A stretch of DNA of 64,000 nucleotides. Origin: Tepidisphaera sp. (GTDB lineage: Bacteria; Planctomycetota; Phycisphaerae; Phycisphaerales; UBA1924). The notes beneath the pieces are model-generated. The model ran no database searches. It saw only the letters and a program-made list of their open reading frames with translations, and was not told where the DNA came from. The translations under genes were made by a program, and so were the position numbers. Where the stretch lies: contig WGNV01000001.1 of assembly GCA_016124375.1 (NCBI GenBank), positions 186,001 to 250,000 on the forward strand, written 5' to 3'. Positions 17,254 through 26,532 of this stretch are shown piece after piece (the first letter of the stretch is position 1; the number at the start of each line of letters is the position of its first letter).

Positions 17254-19833
17254 GTGCCCTCGCACGATGTGTTATCTCTTGCCGACTCATCCCGCGCCTG
17301 GGTCGCCGCCTCGCGCCGTCGTGCCCTTGGCGCCGTGCTCACCTTCGCGCTCGGGCTCATCCTCGCCGATCACTTCGCCACCCCGGCCGCGCCGTGGGCC
17401 TTTGCCTTCACGCTCGCGCTGGCCCTTGTCGCCGCATTCGCCCCCGCCCGCCTGGCCCCGCCCCTCCTCGCCGCCGCGCTCTTCGCCTTCGCGCTGGGGT
17501 GGTACGACCTCCGCATCCGCATACCTCAATCAAGCCCCATCTGGCGCACGCTCGCCGAATCACCCCCGCCCCTGCTCACCGTCGATGGCACCGTGCTCGA
17601 CTCCCCCCAGTTCGTCCCCCGACCGCGCGACGGGCTCGCCCCCTTCCGCGTGCGAGCCGCACACTACCGCTTCACCCTCGCCGCGGCCGACGCCCAGACC
17701 GACGACGGCCCCGTACCCCTCGACGCCGATCTCCTCATCCGCAGCGAGCACGAAATCACCCTGCACGCGGGCGATCGCATCCGCATCACGGGCGTCTATC
17801 ACCCGACCAACCAGGCCCGCAACCCGGGCGACCTGAACCCCCGTGCCCAGGCCGCCCAGCGGGGCGTCATCGGCACGCTCTCCATCACCGGCCCGGGCGT
17901 CATCTCGCCCAGCGAGCGCCCGGCCTCCATCACCTCGCGCGCGTTCTCGTCGTTCCTCGCTGCCCGCGACGCCGTCGCCTCTCGCGCCCGCGCCGTGCTC
18001 AGCCGCGCGGCAGGCGACAACGACCAATCCCGCGCGCTCCTGCTGGGCCTCATCCTGGGCGACTTTGACCCCTCGCAGCAACCCGTCCGCAGCGCCTTCG
18101 CCCGCCAGGGCCTGGCCCACGTGCTCAGCATCTCGGGCCTGCATCTGGGCGTCATGGCCCTGGTGCTGCTCGTCCTGCTGCGCCTCACCGGAGATCGCGG
18201 CTGGCTCGAACCCGCGCTCGTCGCCATCCTCGTGCTCGGCTATCTCGCCATCGTGCCGCCCAACTCGCCAGTGGTCCGCTCCGCAATCATGGTCCTCGCG
18301 CTCCTCCTCGCCGAGGCCCTGGGCCGCCGCTACGACCGCCTGACCATTCTCCTGTGGATCGGCCTTGGCCTGCTCCTCTGGCGCCCGCTGGATGTCTACT
18401 CCATTGGCTTCCAACTCAGCCTGGGCCTGACCGCCTGCCTCTTCTGGCTGGGCAACCGCGCCCTCGCCCACCTCTTCCGCCGTCCGCTCAAGGGAGTCCT
18501 GCGAGGCCCGCCCTCATTCGCCACACAACTCAAAGACCACGCCAAGCTCGCCCTCGCCTGTGGCCTGCTCTGCTGGACCGCCTCGCTCCCCGCCACCATC
18601 TACACGCTTGGCTACCTCAGCCCCTGGTCGCTCGTCGCAACGCTCCTCATCACGCCGCTCATCGTCGCGATGCTCTGGGTCGGCTACGTCGCCCTCTGGG
18701 CCGGGCTGCTCTGGCCCGCGCTCGCCAGCGGGGCGAGCATCTTCATCGACACCCTCGCCCGCCTCTCCGTCGCCGGCGTCCAAACCCTCGATCGCCTGCC
18801 CGGCGCGACCATCTACCTCCCGCCCGTCTCGGGCCTGTGGGCCGCCGCCTCGACACTCTGCGTGCTGCTCGCCTGGCGTCTGCCCCGCCCGGCCCGCGCG
18901 TGGTGGTGGTGCATCATCCTTCTCCCCTTCGCGTGGGTGGCTGCCGAGTGGTGCCTCCCCCGCCCCGCCTCCGTCCTCACGATCACCACTTTCGACGTCG
19001 GCGATGGCTCGTCGCACCTCATCACCAGCGGCTCAGACACCCTCCTCTGGGACAGCGGCTCCATCGGCGAAGGCCGCCTCATGAACCCCACCGTCCGCGC
19101 CTGCCGTGCCTCGGGCGGCTGGCGCGTGCCGCTGGCCGTCATCACCCACCCCGACATCGATCACTTCGGGGCCATCCTCGATGTCGCCGGCCCGCTGGGC
19201 GTCCGCCGCGTGCTTGTGCCCCCGCGCTTCATTTCGCAAGCCCACGACGAACCCCGCGGGGCGGCCGCCATCGCGCTTGCCGACCTCACCCGTCGCGGCA
19301 TCGACGTCGCGCCCATCGCCGCGGGCGACGAACTCACCCTCGGCGCCTGCCGCGTGCGCTTCGTCTCGCCCCCGCCCGACGCCGCCTGGAAAAACGACAA
19401 CGACCACTCGCTCATCGCCCTCATCACCGCCCCCACCGCCGCGGGCGACGCCACGCTCATGCTCACGGGCGACGCCCAGGACGACGCCCTCAACGCTCTC
19501 GCCACAAACCTTCCGCCCGGCATTCACCCCGACATTCTCGAACTCCCCCACCACGGCTCGGCCCACCCTGCCGCCATCCGCTTCGTCGCGTCCCTCGCCC
19601 CGCGCCTCATCATCCAATCCACCGGCCCGCGCCGCCTGAACGACCCGCGCTGGAACAGCGTGCGCGACCACACCACCTGGATGACAACCGCCGAGCGGGG
19701 CTGCATCTCCACGCGCGTCCTGCCAGGCGGCCAGATCACCACCCAGGGCTATCTCGACGCCGCGCCGCTCGCACTCGCCCCGCTCACCAGCTCTCCGGGG
19801 GCGAGTTCGCCGCCCGCCCCATCGCCTCCTTGA
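17254..19833 (+). CDS. comEC: ComEC/Rec2 DNA-uptake channel
   Basis: An 859-residue inner-membrane protein for uptake of single-stranded DNA in natural transformation. An N-terminal DUF4131-like part with several TM segments is followed by an OB-like region, then the Competence domain (about 270-560) with the hallmark GLAHVLSISGLHLG, many TM helices, and a C-terminal metallo-beta-lactamase-like domain (FDVGDGSSHL, THPDIDHFG, LTGDAQDD, LPHHGSAHP). Metal-ligand residues are mostly kept. Start: a GTG at 17254 sits 6 bp behind TATAAC (17242-17247) with no ribosome site, so the message may be leaderless; GTG 17269 is an alternative. Its 3' end overlaps the convergent gene by 50 bp. Confidence 0.9.
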   Translation: MPSHDVLSLADSSRAWVAASRRRALGAVLTFALGLILADHFATPAAPWAFAFTLALALVAAFAPARLAPPLLAAALFAFALGWYDLRIRIPQSSPIWRTLAESPPPLLTVDGTVLDSPQFVPRPRDGLAPFRVRAAHYRFTLAAADAQTDDGPVPLDADLLIRSEHEITLHAGDRIRITGVYHPTNQARNPGDLNPRAQAAQRGVIGTLSITGPGVISPSERPASITSRAFSSFLAARDAVASRARAVLSRAAGDNDQSRALLLGLILGDFDPSQQPVRSAFARQGLAHVLSISGLHLGVMALVLLVLLRLTGDRGWLEPALVAILVLGYLAIVPPNSPVVRSAIMVLALLLAEALGRRYDRLTILLWIGLGLLLWRPLDVYSIGFQLSLGLTACLFWLGNRALAHLFRRPLKGVLRGPPSFATQLKDHAKLALACGLLCWTASLPATIYTLGYLSPWSLVATLLITPLIVAMLWVGYVALWAGLLWPALASGASIFIDTLARLSVAGVQTLDRLPGATIYLPPVSGLWAAASTLCVLLAWRLPRPARAWWWCIILLPFAWVAAEWCLPRPASVLTITTFDVGDGSSHLITSGSDTLLWDSGSIGEGRLMNPTVRACRASGGWRVPLAVITHPDIDHFGAILDVAGPLGVRRVLVPPRFISQAHDEPRGAAAIALADLTRRGIDVAPIAAGDELTLGACRVRFVSPPPDAAWKNDNDHSLIALITAPTAAGDATLMLTGDAQDDALNALATNLPPGIHPDILELPHHGSAHPAAIRFVASLAPRLIIQSTGPRRLNDPRWNSVRDHTTWMTTAERGCISTRVLPGGQITTQGYLDAAPLALAPLTSSPGASSPPAPSPP

Positions 19834-21763
19834 GCTTTGAGTCGGTGGTCGCGTTCTTGATCCGCTCGAACATCGCCCGGGCCGCGTCGATCCCCTGCAC
19901 CTGCATGATCGCCCGGCCCAGCACCCCCGCGTCGCGAGCGGCCTGCTCGGGCCTCAGCGCCTGTTCCATGAGCCCAAACAGCGCCCCATCCGCGTGCCCC
20001 TCCAGCAGGGGCTTGGTGCTCAGCCACAAGGCGTCCAGCAACGCCGGGTCGTGCAGCGCCACACTGCCGCCCCGCGCGAAGATCTTCCACACCAGGTCGT
20101 TGCGCGACATCCGGAACGCCGGCAGCACGCAGTCGCTCGCGGCTTCCGGTGTCAACTTCTGGCCCGGGTCGTTCAGAACCGCCTCGGCCACCTTGGTCAC
20201 CGCGTCGTCGCGCCCCTGCATCAGCAGCACCCGCACCGCGCGGTCCAGGTCACCCTGCGTCAGCATGTCGCGCAGCCCCGCGTCGATCGACGCCGCCCCC
20301 TTGAGCGCCGGGTCGTCGCCCACGCGCTTGCCCGTCGCCCCAAGCGCGTACAGCGGGTCGCCAAAGATCGCGATCTTCCACAACGGCGCGTTGTCCTGGC
20401 GCAGCGACGCCCCGAAAGGCGCCCCCGCCAGCAGGCGCCCGCACGCATTGGGCGTGGGCACAAACGCCTGCAAGTAGGGCTCGCTCACCGACCCCGCGTA
20501 ACAGAACACCCCGCGCTCCAGCCAGCGCCCGGCCAACCGATCGCGCCGCCCGATGTTGCTCGCCGACCAGCTGTGCACCATCGACACCGCCGCGGGCAGC
20601 GTCAGCTCGGGCACATCCCCCGGCAGCGCGCGTCCCTTGTTCAAGTCAAAGAAGTCATCGTTGCCCTTGGTGTTCACGAAGATCAGCCCCGCCTCCACCG
20701 GGCGGGCCGCCCGCCCCTGCCAACGCGCCAGGTCGTTGCCGGGCGGGCCGATCACCTCGCACTGCAGCTTCACCTGCCCCAGCACCTTGGCCGCCTCGCG
20801 GCAACTGAACTCGTTCCAGGGCGGACCGTCCTCGTATCCATCAAACAGCCACGCCCCGCGCGGCTCCAAAAACAGCCCGCACATGGCCATGTACGCCGCG
20901 TGACTCGGCGTCCCGAAAATCTGCCCCGCCCACGCCCATCGCTCCCGTGCCCCCAGCCCCGCCCCGAGGCGCCCGATCTTGTCGGTCATCGCGAAGAAAT
21001 CGTTCGGCCCCTTGATGATCCGATTCGGCACGCCCACGCACAGCGTGACGGCTTCCAGGTCATCGCCCATGCCCCGCCACGAATAGCCGCTCGCCTCCGC
21101 CGCCTGCTCCACCTCGCGGCTCAGGGCATCCGCGTCATCTGGCGAGCACGCGCGATCCACCGGACCTTGCACCTTGGTGCTCAGCAAGATCTCCCCCCGG
21201 GCCGCGGCCAGCGCCACCCCCGCCGTCCACGCCGTGTCATTCGCCCCCACCACCACCAAGCCCGCAGGCGTGTGCCCGGCCTTCTTCCACGCCGCGATCG
21301 TCTCGGCCAGGCCCGCGGGTCCGTCCGCTTTCTCCGCTCCCCACACCTTGGCGACGACGCCCTGCAGTTCTTCGAGCGTCGCCTGGTGCACGGGCTTTGA
21401 GCCGGGCTTGGCCCACGTCAGCACCCGCTGAGGCCGGTAGCCCCGCACAAACCGCGCGACATCCTCGCGCCCCACGCGTGAGCCGTCGTCGATGAGGACG
21501 GGGAAGATGGTGGTGGGCGTCCAGGCGCTGATGGCCGCCAGGTACGACTCGGCGTCGGGCACGACGACCACCGCCGAAAGGTCGCGCTGGGCGTTGCGGT
21601 CATGACGCAGCCGCTGCCCGAGCACGACCGGGGCCGGCAGCACCTGGCCCGCGCGAGCGGGAGCCGGAGCGGTTGGCTGGCCCGAGGGCGGCGGGGCCTG
21701 CCCGATCGCCCAGGCCGCGAACACACTCAGCACCACCCCCGCCATCGCTCGACTGATCTTCAT
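19784..21763 (-). CDS. Large secreted protein, TIGR03790/C25-like features
   Basis: A 659-residue exported protein with a signal peptide (1-22). The N-terminal half has Rossmann-like strands (VVVVPDAESYLAA, GLVVVGANDTAW). Residues about 380-520 run AVSMVHSWSASN, RWLERGVFCYAGSVSEPYLQAF, then LWKIAIFGDPLYA; this order resembles planctomycete TIGR03790-type and gingipain-like (C25) proteins, where an inserted Ala-Gly-Ser-V-x-EP and a GDP-hydrophobic-Y signature occur. A clear catalytic Cys-His pair is not evident, so peptidase activity is doubtful. The C-terminal 140 residues are helical and repeat-like. It overlaps comEC tail to tail by 50 bp. Confidence 0.65.
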   Translation of the reverse strand: MKISRAMAGVVLSVFAAWAIGQAPPPSGQPTAPAPARAGQVLPAPVVLGQRLRHDRNAQRDLSAVVVVPDAESYLAAISAWTPTTIFPVLIDDGSRVGREDVARFVRGYRPQRVLTWAKPGSKPVHQATLEELQGVVAKVWGAEKADGPAGLAETIAAWKKAGHTPAGLVVVGANDTAWTAGVALAAARGEILLSTKVQGPVDRACSPDDADALSREVEQAAEASGYSWRGMGDDLEAVTLCVGVPNRIIKGPNDFFAMTDKIGRLGAGLGARERWAWAGQIFGTPSHAAYMAMCGLFLEPRGAWLFDGYEDGPPWNEFSCREAAKVLGQVKLQCEVIGPPGNDLARWQGRAARPVEAGLIFVNTKGNDDFFDLNKGRALPGDVPELTLPAAVSMVHSWSASNIGRRDRLAGRWLERGVFCYAGSVSEPYLQAFVPTPNACGRLLAGAPFGASLRQDNAPLWKIAIFGDPLYALGATGKRVGDDPALKGAASIDAGLRDMLTQGDLDRAVRVLLMQGRDDAVTKVAEAVLNDPGQKLTPEAASDCVLPAFRMSRNDLVWKIFARGGSVALHDPALLDALWLSTKPLLEGHADGALFGLMEQALRPEQAARDAGVLGRAIMQVQGIDAARAMFERIKNATTDSKLKEAMGRAANSPPESW

Positions 21764-22045
21764 GCCAAGCAGAATAAGTGCGGGCGGTCCGGCGGGTTCG
21801 TCCTATCTACCGGCTTTGCGCGCAGAATCATGGTGATCGTCACGAATTCGTCACCGGACCGCGCGCGGAACGCATCGAAGTGTCTTGTGGGCACGTACAT
21901 TCACCGGAAGGGCCCGAGCGGGCTGGTTTGGCGGGTGTGCGGCATTCTCGGACTTGGTCGAGGGCCGACCCCAAGCACCCCGCGCACAATCCCGGGCCGG
22001 GCCGTACGGTTTCGCCGATGACTGAAGGGGTCTTCAGGAGCGACG

Positions 22046-25000
22046 ATGGACGCGATGGGTGACACCCCGCAGCAGACAGCCGCCCTCGCGGGCGGTTCCA
22101 TCGCCAAGTCCCTCACGACCATCCGAGCCAAAGCCAAACGGCGACTGCTCGTCACCCGCGTGGGGGCGATTGTCGCGGCCTTGCTGCTGGCCGCCATCGC
22201 CGTGGGGCTGCTCGACTTCGTGCTTCGCATGCCGATGGGTCTGCGCCTGGTGCTGTGGCTGGGCGGGGCGGGTCTGCTGCTGGGCGCGCTGCAGCGCCGG
22301 GTGCTGCCCGTGCTGCGCTTCCGCCCCAGCCTGACCGAGATCGCGCTTAAGCTTGAACAATCTCCCGCGGGGCGCGAGGCGGGCCTGCCGGGCGTGCTCG
22401 CCTCGGGCTACGAACTGGCAAACGCGACCGACCCGGCCCACGCGGGCCTTGCGGCCCTTCGCGCCCAGGCTGCCGCCGACGCTGCCTCCCGCTTTGCGAA
22501 GCTCCCCGGGGCGGGCGCGGCTCTCTCGCCCGCGCCGCTCCGTCGCACCCTGCTCTGGCTCGGCGCCGCGGCGGCGCCGCTGGCGCTGCTGCTGGCCCTC
22601 ACCCCCGCCATGACGCGGATCGGCGTCGAACGCGTGCTGGCGCCCTGGAGCGGCGCGGCCTGGCCCAAGCGCACGATGGTGCTGGCCTCCGACGCGCCCA
22701 AGGCCCACGCGCTGGGCTCGGTCTACCCGCTGAGGGCGATCCTGGCAAAGTCGGCCGCCCCGCGCGGGAGCAGCGACGTCAAGGTGCACTTTCGTGTCAT
22801 CACCGACGGCCAGCCCGGCCCCATCCGAGATTCGCTGCTGACCTCGCAGAACAAGGACGCGCAGGCGACCATCCCTCCGGGCCAGCCCAACGCCGGCACC
22901 GACGCCACGGGCGAGCTGTACGAGCGCCTGCTCGACCTCACCAGCGTCGCGCCGCAGGGGGCACCCCCGGATCGGAAGATCGAGCTCGAGTACTGGTTCG
23001 AAAGCCGCGACGACCAGACCGAACCGCTGCGGGTCCGCCTGGTCGAGGCGCCCTCGCTGGTCAACGCTGGAGCGGTCGTCACGCCCCCCGCCTACGCGCG
23101 GCCGGCCCTGGCGTCGGGCACCGACCTCGTCAGCGGCTCGCTCGACCTGGGCGCGGGCAAGGACGAGCGGGCGGCCATCGGCCCGGTGCTCGCCGGCTCG
23201 GACATCACCCTCACCCTGACGCTGAATAAGCCCCTGCCCACCCCGCCCGCCGACGACGCGGGCAAGGTTCAGTCGTTCCTCGCCCGCACGCTGGCGGGCG
23301 TGGGCGATGCCGCCCTCGCCAGCACGCCCACCTTCGGCCCGACCACCTGGACGCTGCCCCTGCACATCACCAAGGGCCTGCGCCTGGCCCTGCACCTGAC
23401 CGACGAATACGGCATCGCCTCGACCGAGGACACGTCCTTCAAGGTGGATGTCGTTGAAGACGCGCCGCCCAGCGTGACGATCGTCGAGCCCGCGGCCGAC
23501 GAATCGGTGCTGCCAACCGCGATTTTCCCCGCGGCCGCCGAAGGTCGCGACGACGTCGCCATCGCCTGGACGCGCCTGTTCTCGCAGGTCGCCCGCCCGC
23601 CCGAGGGCTCGGCGGGTGCGCCGGCGGACCCGGTGGGCGAGCCGGCGCAGATGGCAGATGCCGCCCCGGGCGGGCAGGGGCACGACGCCCTCACCCACGA
23701 CGCGCTCACAAAGGTTCGGGCGGCCCAGACGGTCGATGTGTCGCAGCTTGGCCTGAAGCCCGGCGAAGAGTTGTGGCTCACGGGCAAGGCGGCGGACGTC
23801 TTCGCAGCCAGCGGCGGGCGCGAGCCCGTCACCAGCGCCAAGCGCCGCATCCGCATCATCAGCGACAGCGAGTTCATCGAGCAGATCCGGGCCGAGCTCT
23901 CGGGCGTGCGCGAGAGCGCCAAGCGCCTGGCCTCCACCCAGAACGCGCTGACCGAAAAGCTGCCCCAGGCCAGGCAGGAACCCACCCTCGCCCAGGACCA
24001 GGCCCGCGCCCAGGCGGGCGTGCAGGAACGCATCGCCCCGATGCACGACACGGTGCAGCGACTGCAGGCTCGCGTGGATCGCAACCGCCTGGGCGATGCC
24101 GGCATCGAGGGAGTGCTGGCGGACGCGAAGACGATTCTGGACGCCGCGGCCCAGCACAGCGACGATGCGCAAAAGGCGCTGCAGACGCTGAGCGACCAGA
24201 ACGCCAAGGCGCGGGACCAGGCGGCCAACGCCGCGAAGCAGGCCCAGCAGGGCGTCGAGGATGAACTGACCAACCTGGCGAACCTGCTGGACCGTGGGCA
24301 GGACACCTGGGCGGTGCGCCGGGCGCTGGAGAAGCTGCTGATCGAGCAGAAGCAGCTCTCCAACCAGACCCAGGCGGCGCAGAGCGCAACCGAGGGGCAG
24401 GCCCCGGAATCGCTGACGCCCCAGCAGCGGGCGGAACTGGCGGACCTGGCCAAGCGCCAGCGCGAAGCCGCCCGCCGGGCCGATGCGATCGTCGACGCGC
24501 TGTCGAGCCGGGCGGCGGCGATGAGCCAGGCCGACCAGGCGCAGGCCCAGGCGATGAAGGCCGCGGCTCAGAAGGCCCGCCAGCAGGAACTCTCCAAGAA
24601 GCAGAACGAGGCGGCGCAGAAGATCGAGCAGAACCAGACGGGCCAGGCGGCCAAGGCACAGGCGCAGGCCCAGGAGACGATTCAGGAACTGCTCGACGAA
24701 CTGGACAAGGGTGACCAGAAGCGCGACGAGCAGCTCAAGCGCGATCTGGCCGACATCCGCGAATCCATCGAGCGGCTCATCGCGACGCAGGTGGGCGAGA
24801 TCGGGGCGCTCGCCAAGGTCGTCGGCGCCGGGGGCAGCGTCATCGACGCCAAGCTCGACGCCAACATGCTCGTGCTCAACCAGAACACCCTCAGCGTCGC
24901 CAGCGACGCCCGCGACAAGATCAAGGGCGGCGAAAAGCTGGTGTCGTTCCTGAACAGCGCCAGCGATTCGCAGGGTGCCGCCATCGTCGCCCTGCGGGCC

Positions 25001-25858
25001 AGCCCCGCGGACACGCCCGAGGCCGACCAGAGCGAGCGGGGCAGCCTGTCGCGCCTGAAAGCCGCGCTGGCCGAAGCTGAAAAGCTCGAAAAGGACGCCG
25101 ACGAACGCGACAGCGACCGCAAGCGGGCGGACCTGCGCAAGGCGTATCTCGAAGCGCTCGAACTTCAGGCGGCCATCCAGGGCGACGCGGCGCCGCTGCT
25201 GGGTCACGAACTGTCGCGCCGCGAGCGCATCGCCTCGCGCGGGCTGGGCGAGCGCCAGCAGGCGCTGCGGGCGACGCTGAACGACCTGCGCAGCAAGACG
25301 CAGGAGATGGAAGAGGCCAAGGTCTTCGCCTTCGCCCACAAGCGCCTGGACGAAGCCCAGTCGCGAGCCGGCGCGGCGATGGAGAGCGGCGACGTGTCGG
25401 CCAAGACCGGGCGGGACCTGGCCACCAGCGTGCGACTGCTGCAGGAACTTGTGAGCGCCCTTTCCAAGGACAAGCCCAAGGACGAGTTCCGCGAGGATGA
25501 TGGAGGCGGCGGGGGCGGCTCGGGCTCGGGGGGCAAGCCGCCCTTGATCCCGCCTCTGGCGGAGCTCAAACTGCTGCGGGCGATGCAGGCGGAGGCGGGC
25601 GAACTGACCAGATCAGCCGCGGATGCGCCGGAGGACGTGCAGGCGGCCTCGGACCTTCAGACGCAGATCACCCAGCAGGCGCAGGAGCTGCTGGATCGCA
25701 TCAACAAGAAGGACACCCCCGGCGCCGACGAGCCCAAGGCGGGCGAGGAACCTAAGCCTGGCGATGTGCCCCCCAACGGGCCGAAGATCGAGCCGAACCC
25801 GGGCGACGCGGGCGGGGTAAAGGCTGAGACGATGCCGCCCAAGGAGCCCAAGCCATGA
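22046..25858 (+). CDS. DUF4175-like large membrane protein with long coiled coil
   Basis: A 1270-residue membrane protein that resembles the DUF4175 family found beside MoxR/BatA-type genes in planctomycetes; I infer that family from architecture only. TM segments lie near 38-60, 66-84 and 165-187. Residues 190-600 are beta-rich, ending with a cadherin-like DDVAIAWTRLFSQV segment. Residues about 610-960 are an Ala/Gln/Lys-rich coiled coil (repeated QARAQA, AKQAQQ). A Gly-rich linker near 1150 and a Pro/Lys/Glu tail end it. Start 22046 follows CAGGAG. First of four genes joined by ATGA overlaps. The coiled coil may scaffold partners at the inner membrane. Confidence 0.7.
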   Translation: MDAMGDTPQQTAALAGGSIAKSLTTIRAKAKRRLLVTRVGAIVAALLLAAIAVGLLDFVLRMPMGLRLVLWLGGAGLLLGALQRRVLPVLRFRPSLTEIALKLEQSPAGREAGLPGVLASGYELANATDPAHAGLAALRAQAAADAASRFAKLPGAGAALSPAPLRRTLLWLGAAAAPLALLLALTPAMTRIGVERVLAPWSGAAWPKRTMVLASDAPKAHALGSVYPLRAILAKSAAPRGSSDVKVHFRVITDGQPGPIRDSLLTSQNKDAQATIPPGQPNAGTDATGELYERLLDLTSVAPQGAPPDRKIELEYWFESRDDQTEPLRVRLVEAPSLVNAGAVVTPPAYARPALASGTDLVSGSLDLGAGKDERAAIGPVLAGSDITLTLTLNKPLPTPPADDAGKVQSFLARTLAGVGDAALASTPTFGPTTWTLPLHITKGLRLALHLTDEYGIASTEDTSFKVDVVEDAPPSVTIVEPAADESVLPTAIFPAAAEGRDDVAIAWTRLFSQVARPPEGSAGAPADPVGEPAQMADAAPGGQGHDALTHDALTKVRAAQTVDVSQLGLKPGEELWLTGKAADVFAASGGREPVTSAKRRIRIISDSEFIEQIRAELSGVRESAKRLASTQNALTEKLPQARQEPTLAQDQARAQAGVQERIAPMHDTVQRLQARVDRNRLGDAGIEGVLADAKTILDAAAQHSDDAQKALQTLSDQNAKARDQAANAAKQAQQGVEDELTNLANLLDRGQDTWAVRRALEKLLIEQKQLSNQTQAAQSATEGQAPESLTPQQRAELADLAKRQREAARRADAIVDALSSRAAAMSQADQAQAQAMKAAAQKARQQELSKKQNEAAQKIEQNQTGQAAKAQAQAQETIQELLDELDKGDQKRDEQLKRDLADIRESIERLIATQVGEIGALAKVVGAGGSVIDAKLDANMLVLNQNTLSVASDARDKIKGGEKLVSFLNSASDSQGAAIVALRASPADTPEADQSERGSLSRLKAALAEAEKLEKDADERDSDRKRADLRKAYLEALELQAAIQGDAAPLLGHELSRRERIASRGLGERQQALRATLNDLRSKTQEMEEAKVFAFAHKRLDEAQSRAGAAMESGDVSAKTGRDLATSVRLLQELVSALSKDKPKDEFREDDGGGGGGSGSGGKPPLIPPLAELKLLRAMQAEAGELTRSAADAPEDVQAASDLQTQITQQAQELLDRINKKDTPGADEPKAGEEPKPGDVPPNGPKIEPNPGDAGGVKAETMPPKEPKP

Positions 25859-26532
25859 ACACCACGCGACTGTTCGCCCTGGCGGGCGGGTTGTGGCTTT
25901 CGGGCTTTGCGTTCGCGCAGGTCCACAGCGCGCAGCCGCCCGCGCCGGCGCAGCCCGAAAGGGCGCCCGAGCCCACGCTGGATGACCTCCTGGGCCTGAC
26001 CAAGCCCACGGACGCCAAGGCCGGCGACAACTCTCCGAGCCGCGCCGAGCTGGACCGCAAGCTGGGCGACACGCCCGAAGACCCCGATCCCTTCGCGCAG
26101 GCGGTGGCGCTGATGCACCAGGCGACCGACCGCCTGAGCAAGGCCGACGACCCGGGCGTGCAGACGCAGCGCCTGCAGGACCAGGTGATCGAGAAGCTCG
26201 ACCGGCTGATCGCCGAGGCGCAGAAGAACAAGAACCAGAAGAACAAAAGCAAGAGCAAGCCCAAGCCCAACGACGGCAGCCAGAAGCCCGAGCAGCAGCA
26301 GAGCAGCCAGAACCAGCCCGCGCCCAGCAACCAGGCGGGCAATCCGTCGGTGGCGCGGCAGGATGGGGAGCTGCGGCCCCCGCCCCCGTCGGCCGCGGCC
26401 AGTTGGGGCGATCTGCCCCAGCGCGAGCGTGATCTGCTGACCCAGGGCCTGTCGGACCGTTTCAGCGCGGTGTATCGCCAGCTCACCGAGGAGTATTACA
26501 AGCGCCTGGCCGAGCAGGGAGGCCAGCGATGA
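25855..26532 (+). CDS. Exported low-complexity protein, second gene of the overlapping operon
   Basis: A 225-residue protein with a signal peptide (1-21, FAFAQ). After it come a Pro/Glu-rich segment, a helical block (60-125) with an AVALMHQATDRLSK ... IEKLDRLIAEAQKN heptad pattern, a highly charged Lys/Asn/Gln/Ser low-complexity stretch (125-165), and a conserved-looking end with WGDLPQRERDLLTQGLSDRFSAVYRQLTEEYYKRLAEQ. That ending is common in planctomycete proteins placed next to DUF4175-like and squalene-cyclase-like genes. It probably pairs with the coiled coil of the preceding gene. Both ends overlap neighbours by 4 bp, so translation is likely coupled. Confidence 0.65.
   Translation: MNTTRLFALAGGLWLSGFAFAQVHSAQPPAPAQPERAPEPTLDDLLGLTKPTDAKAGDNSPSRAELDRKLGDTPEDPDPFAQAVALMHQATDRLSKADDPGVQTQRLQDQVIEKLDRLIAEAQKNKNQKNKSKSKPKPNDGSQKPEQQQSSQNQPAPSNQAGNPSVARQDGELRPPPPSAAASWGDLPQRERDLLTQGLSDRFSAVYRQLTEEYYKRLAEQGGQR

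Noticed and set aside
18354-20477. A 707-codon open frame on the plus strand
   Set aside because: An Arg/Pro/His-rich frame across comEC and the convergent secreted-protein gene; no protein-like segments.
22034-25339. A 1101-codon open frame on the minus strand
   Set aside because: It is the shadow of the DUF4175-like gene on the plus strand; the translation is Arg/Gly/Leu-rich with no domain, while the plus frame has TM segments, a ribosome site and operon overlaps.
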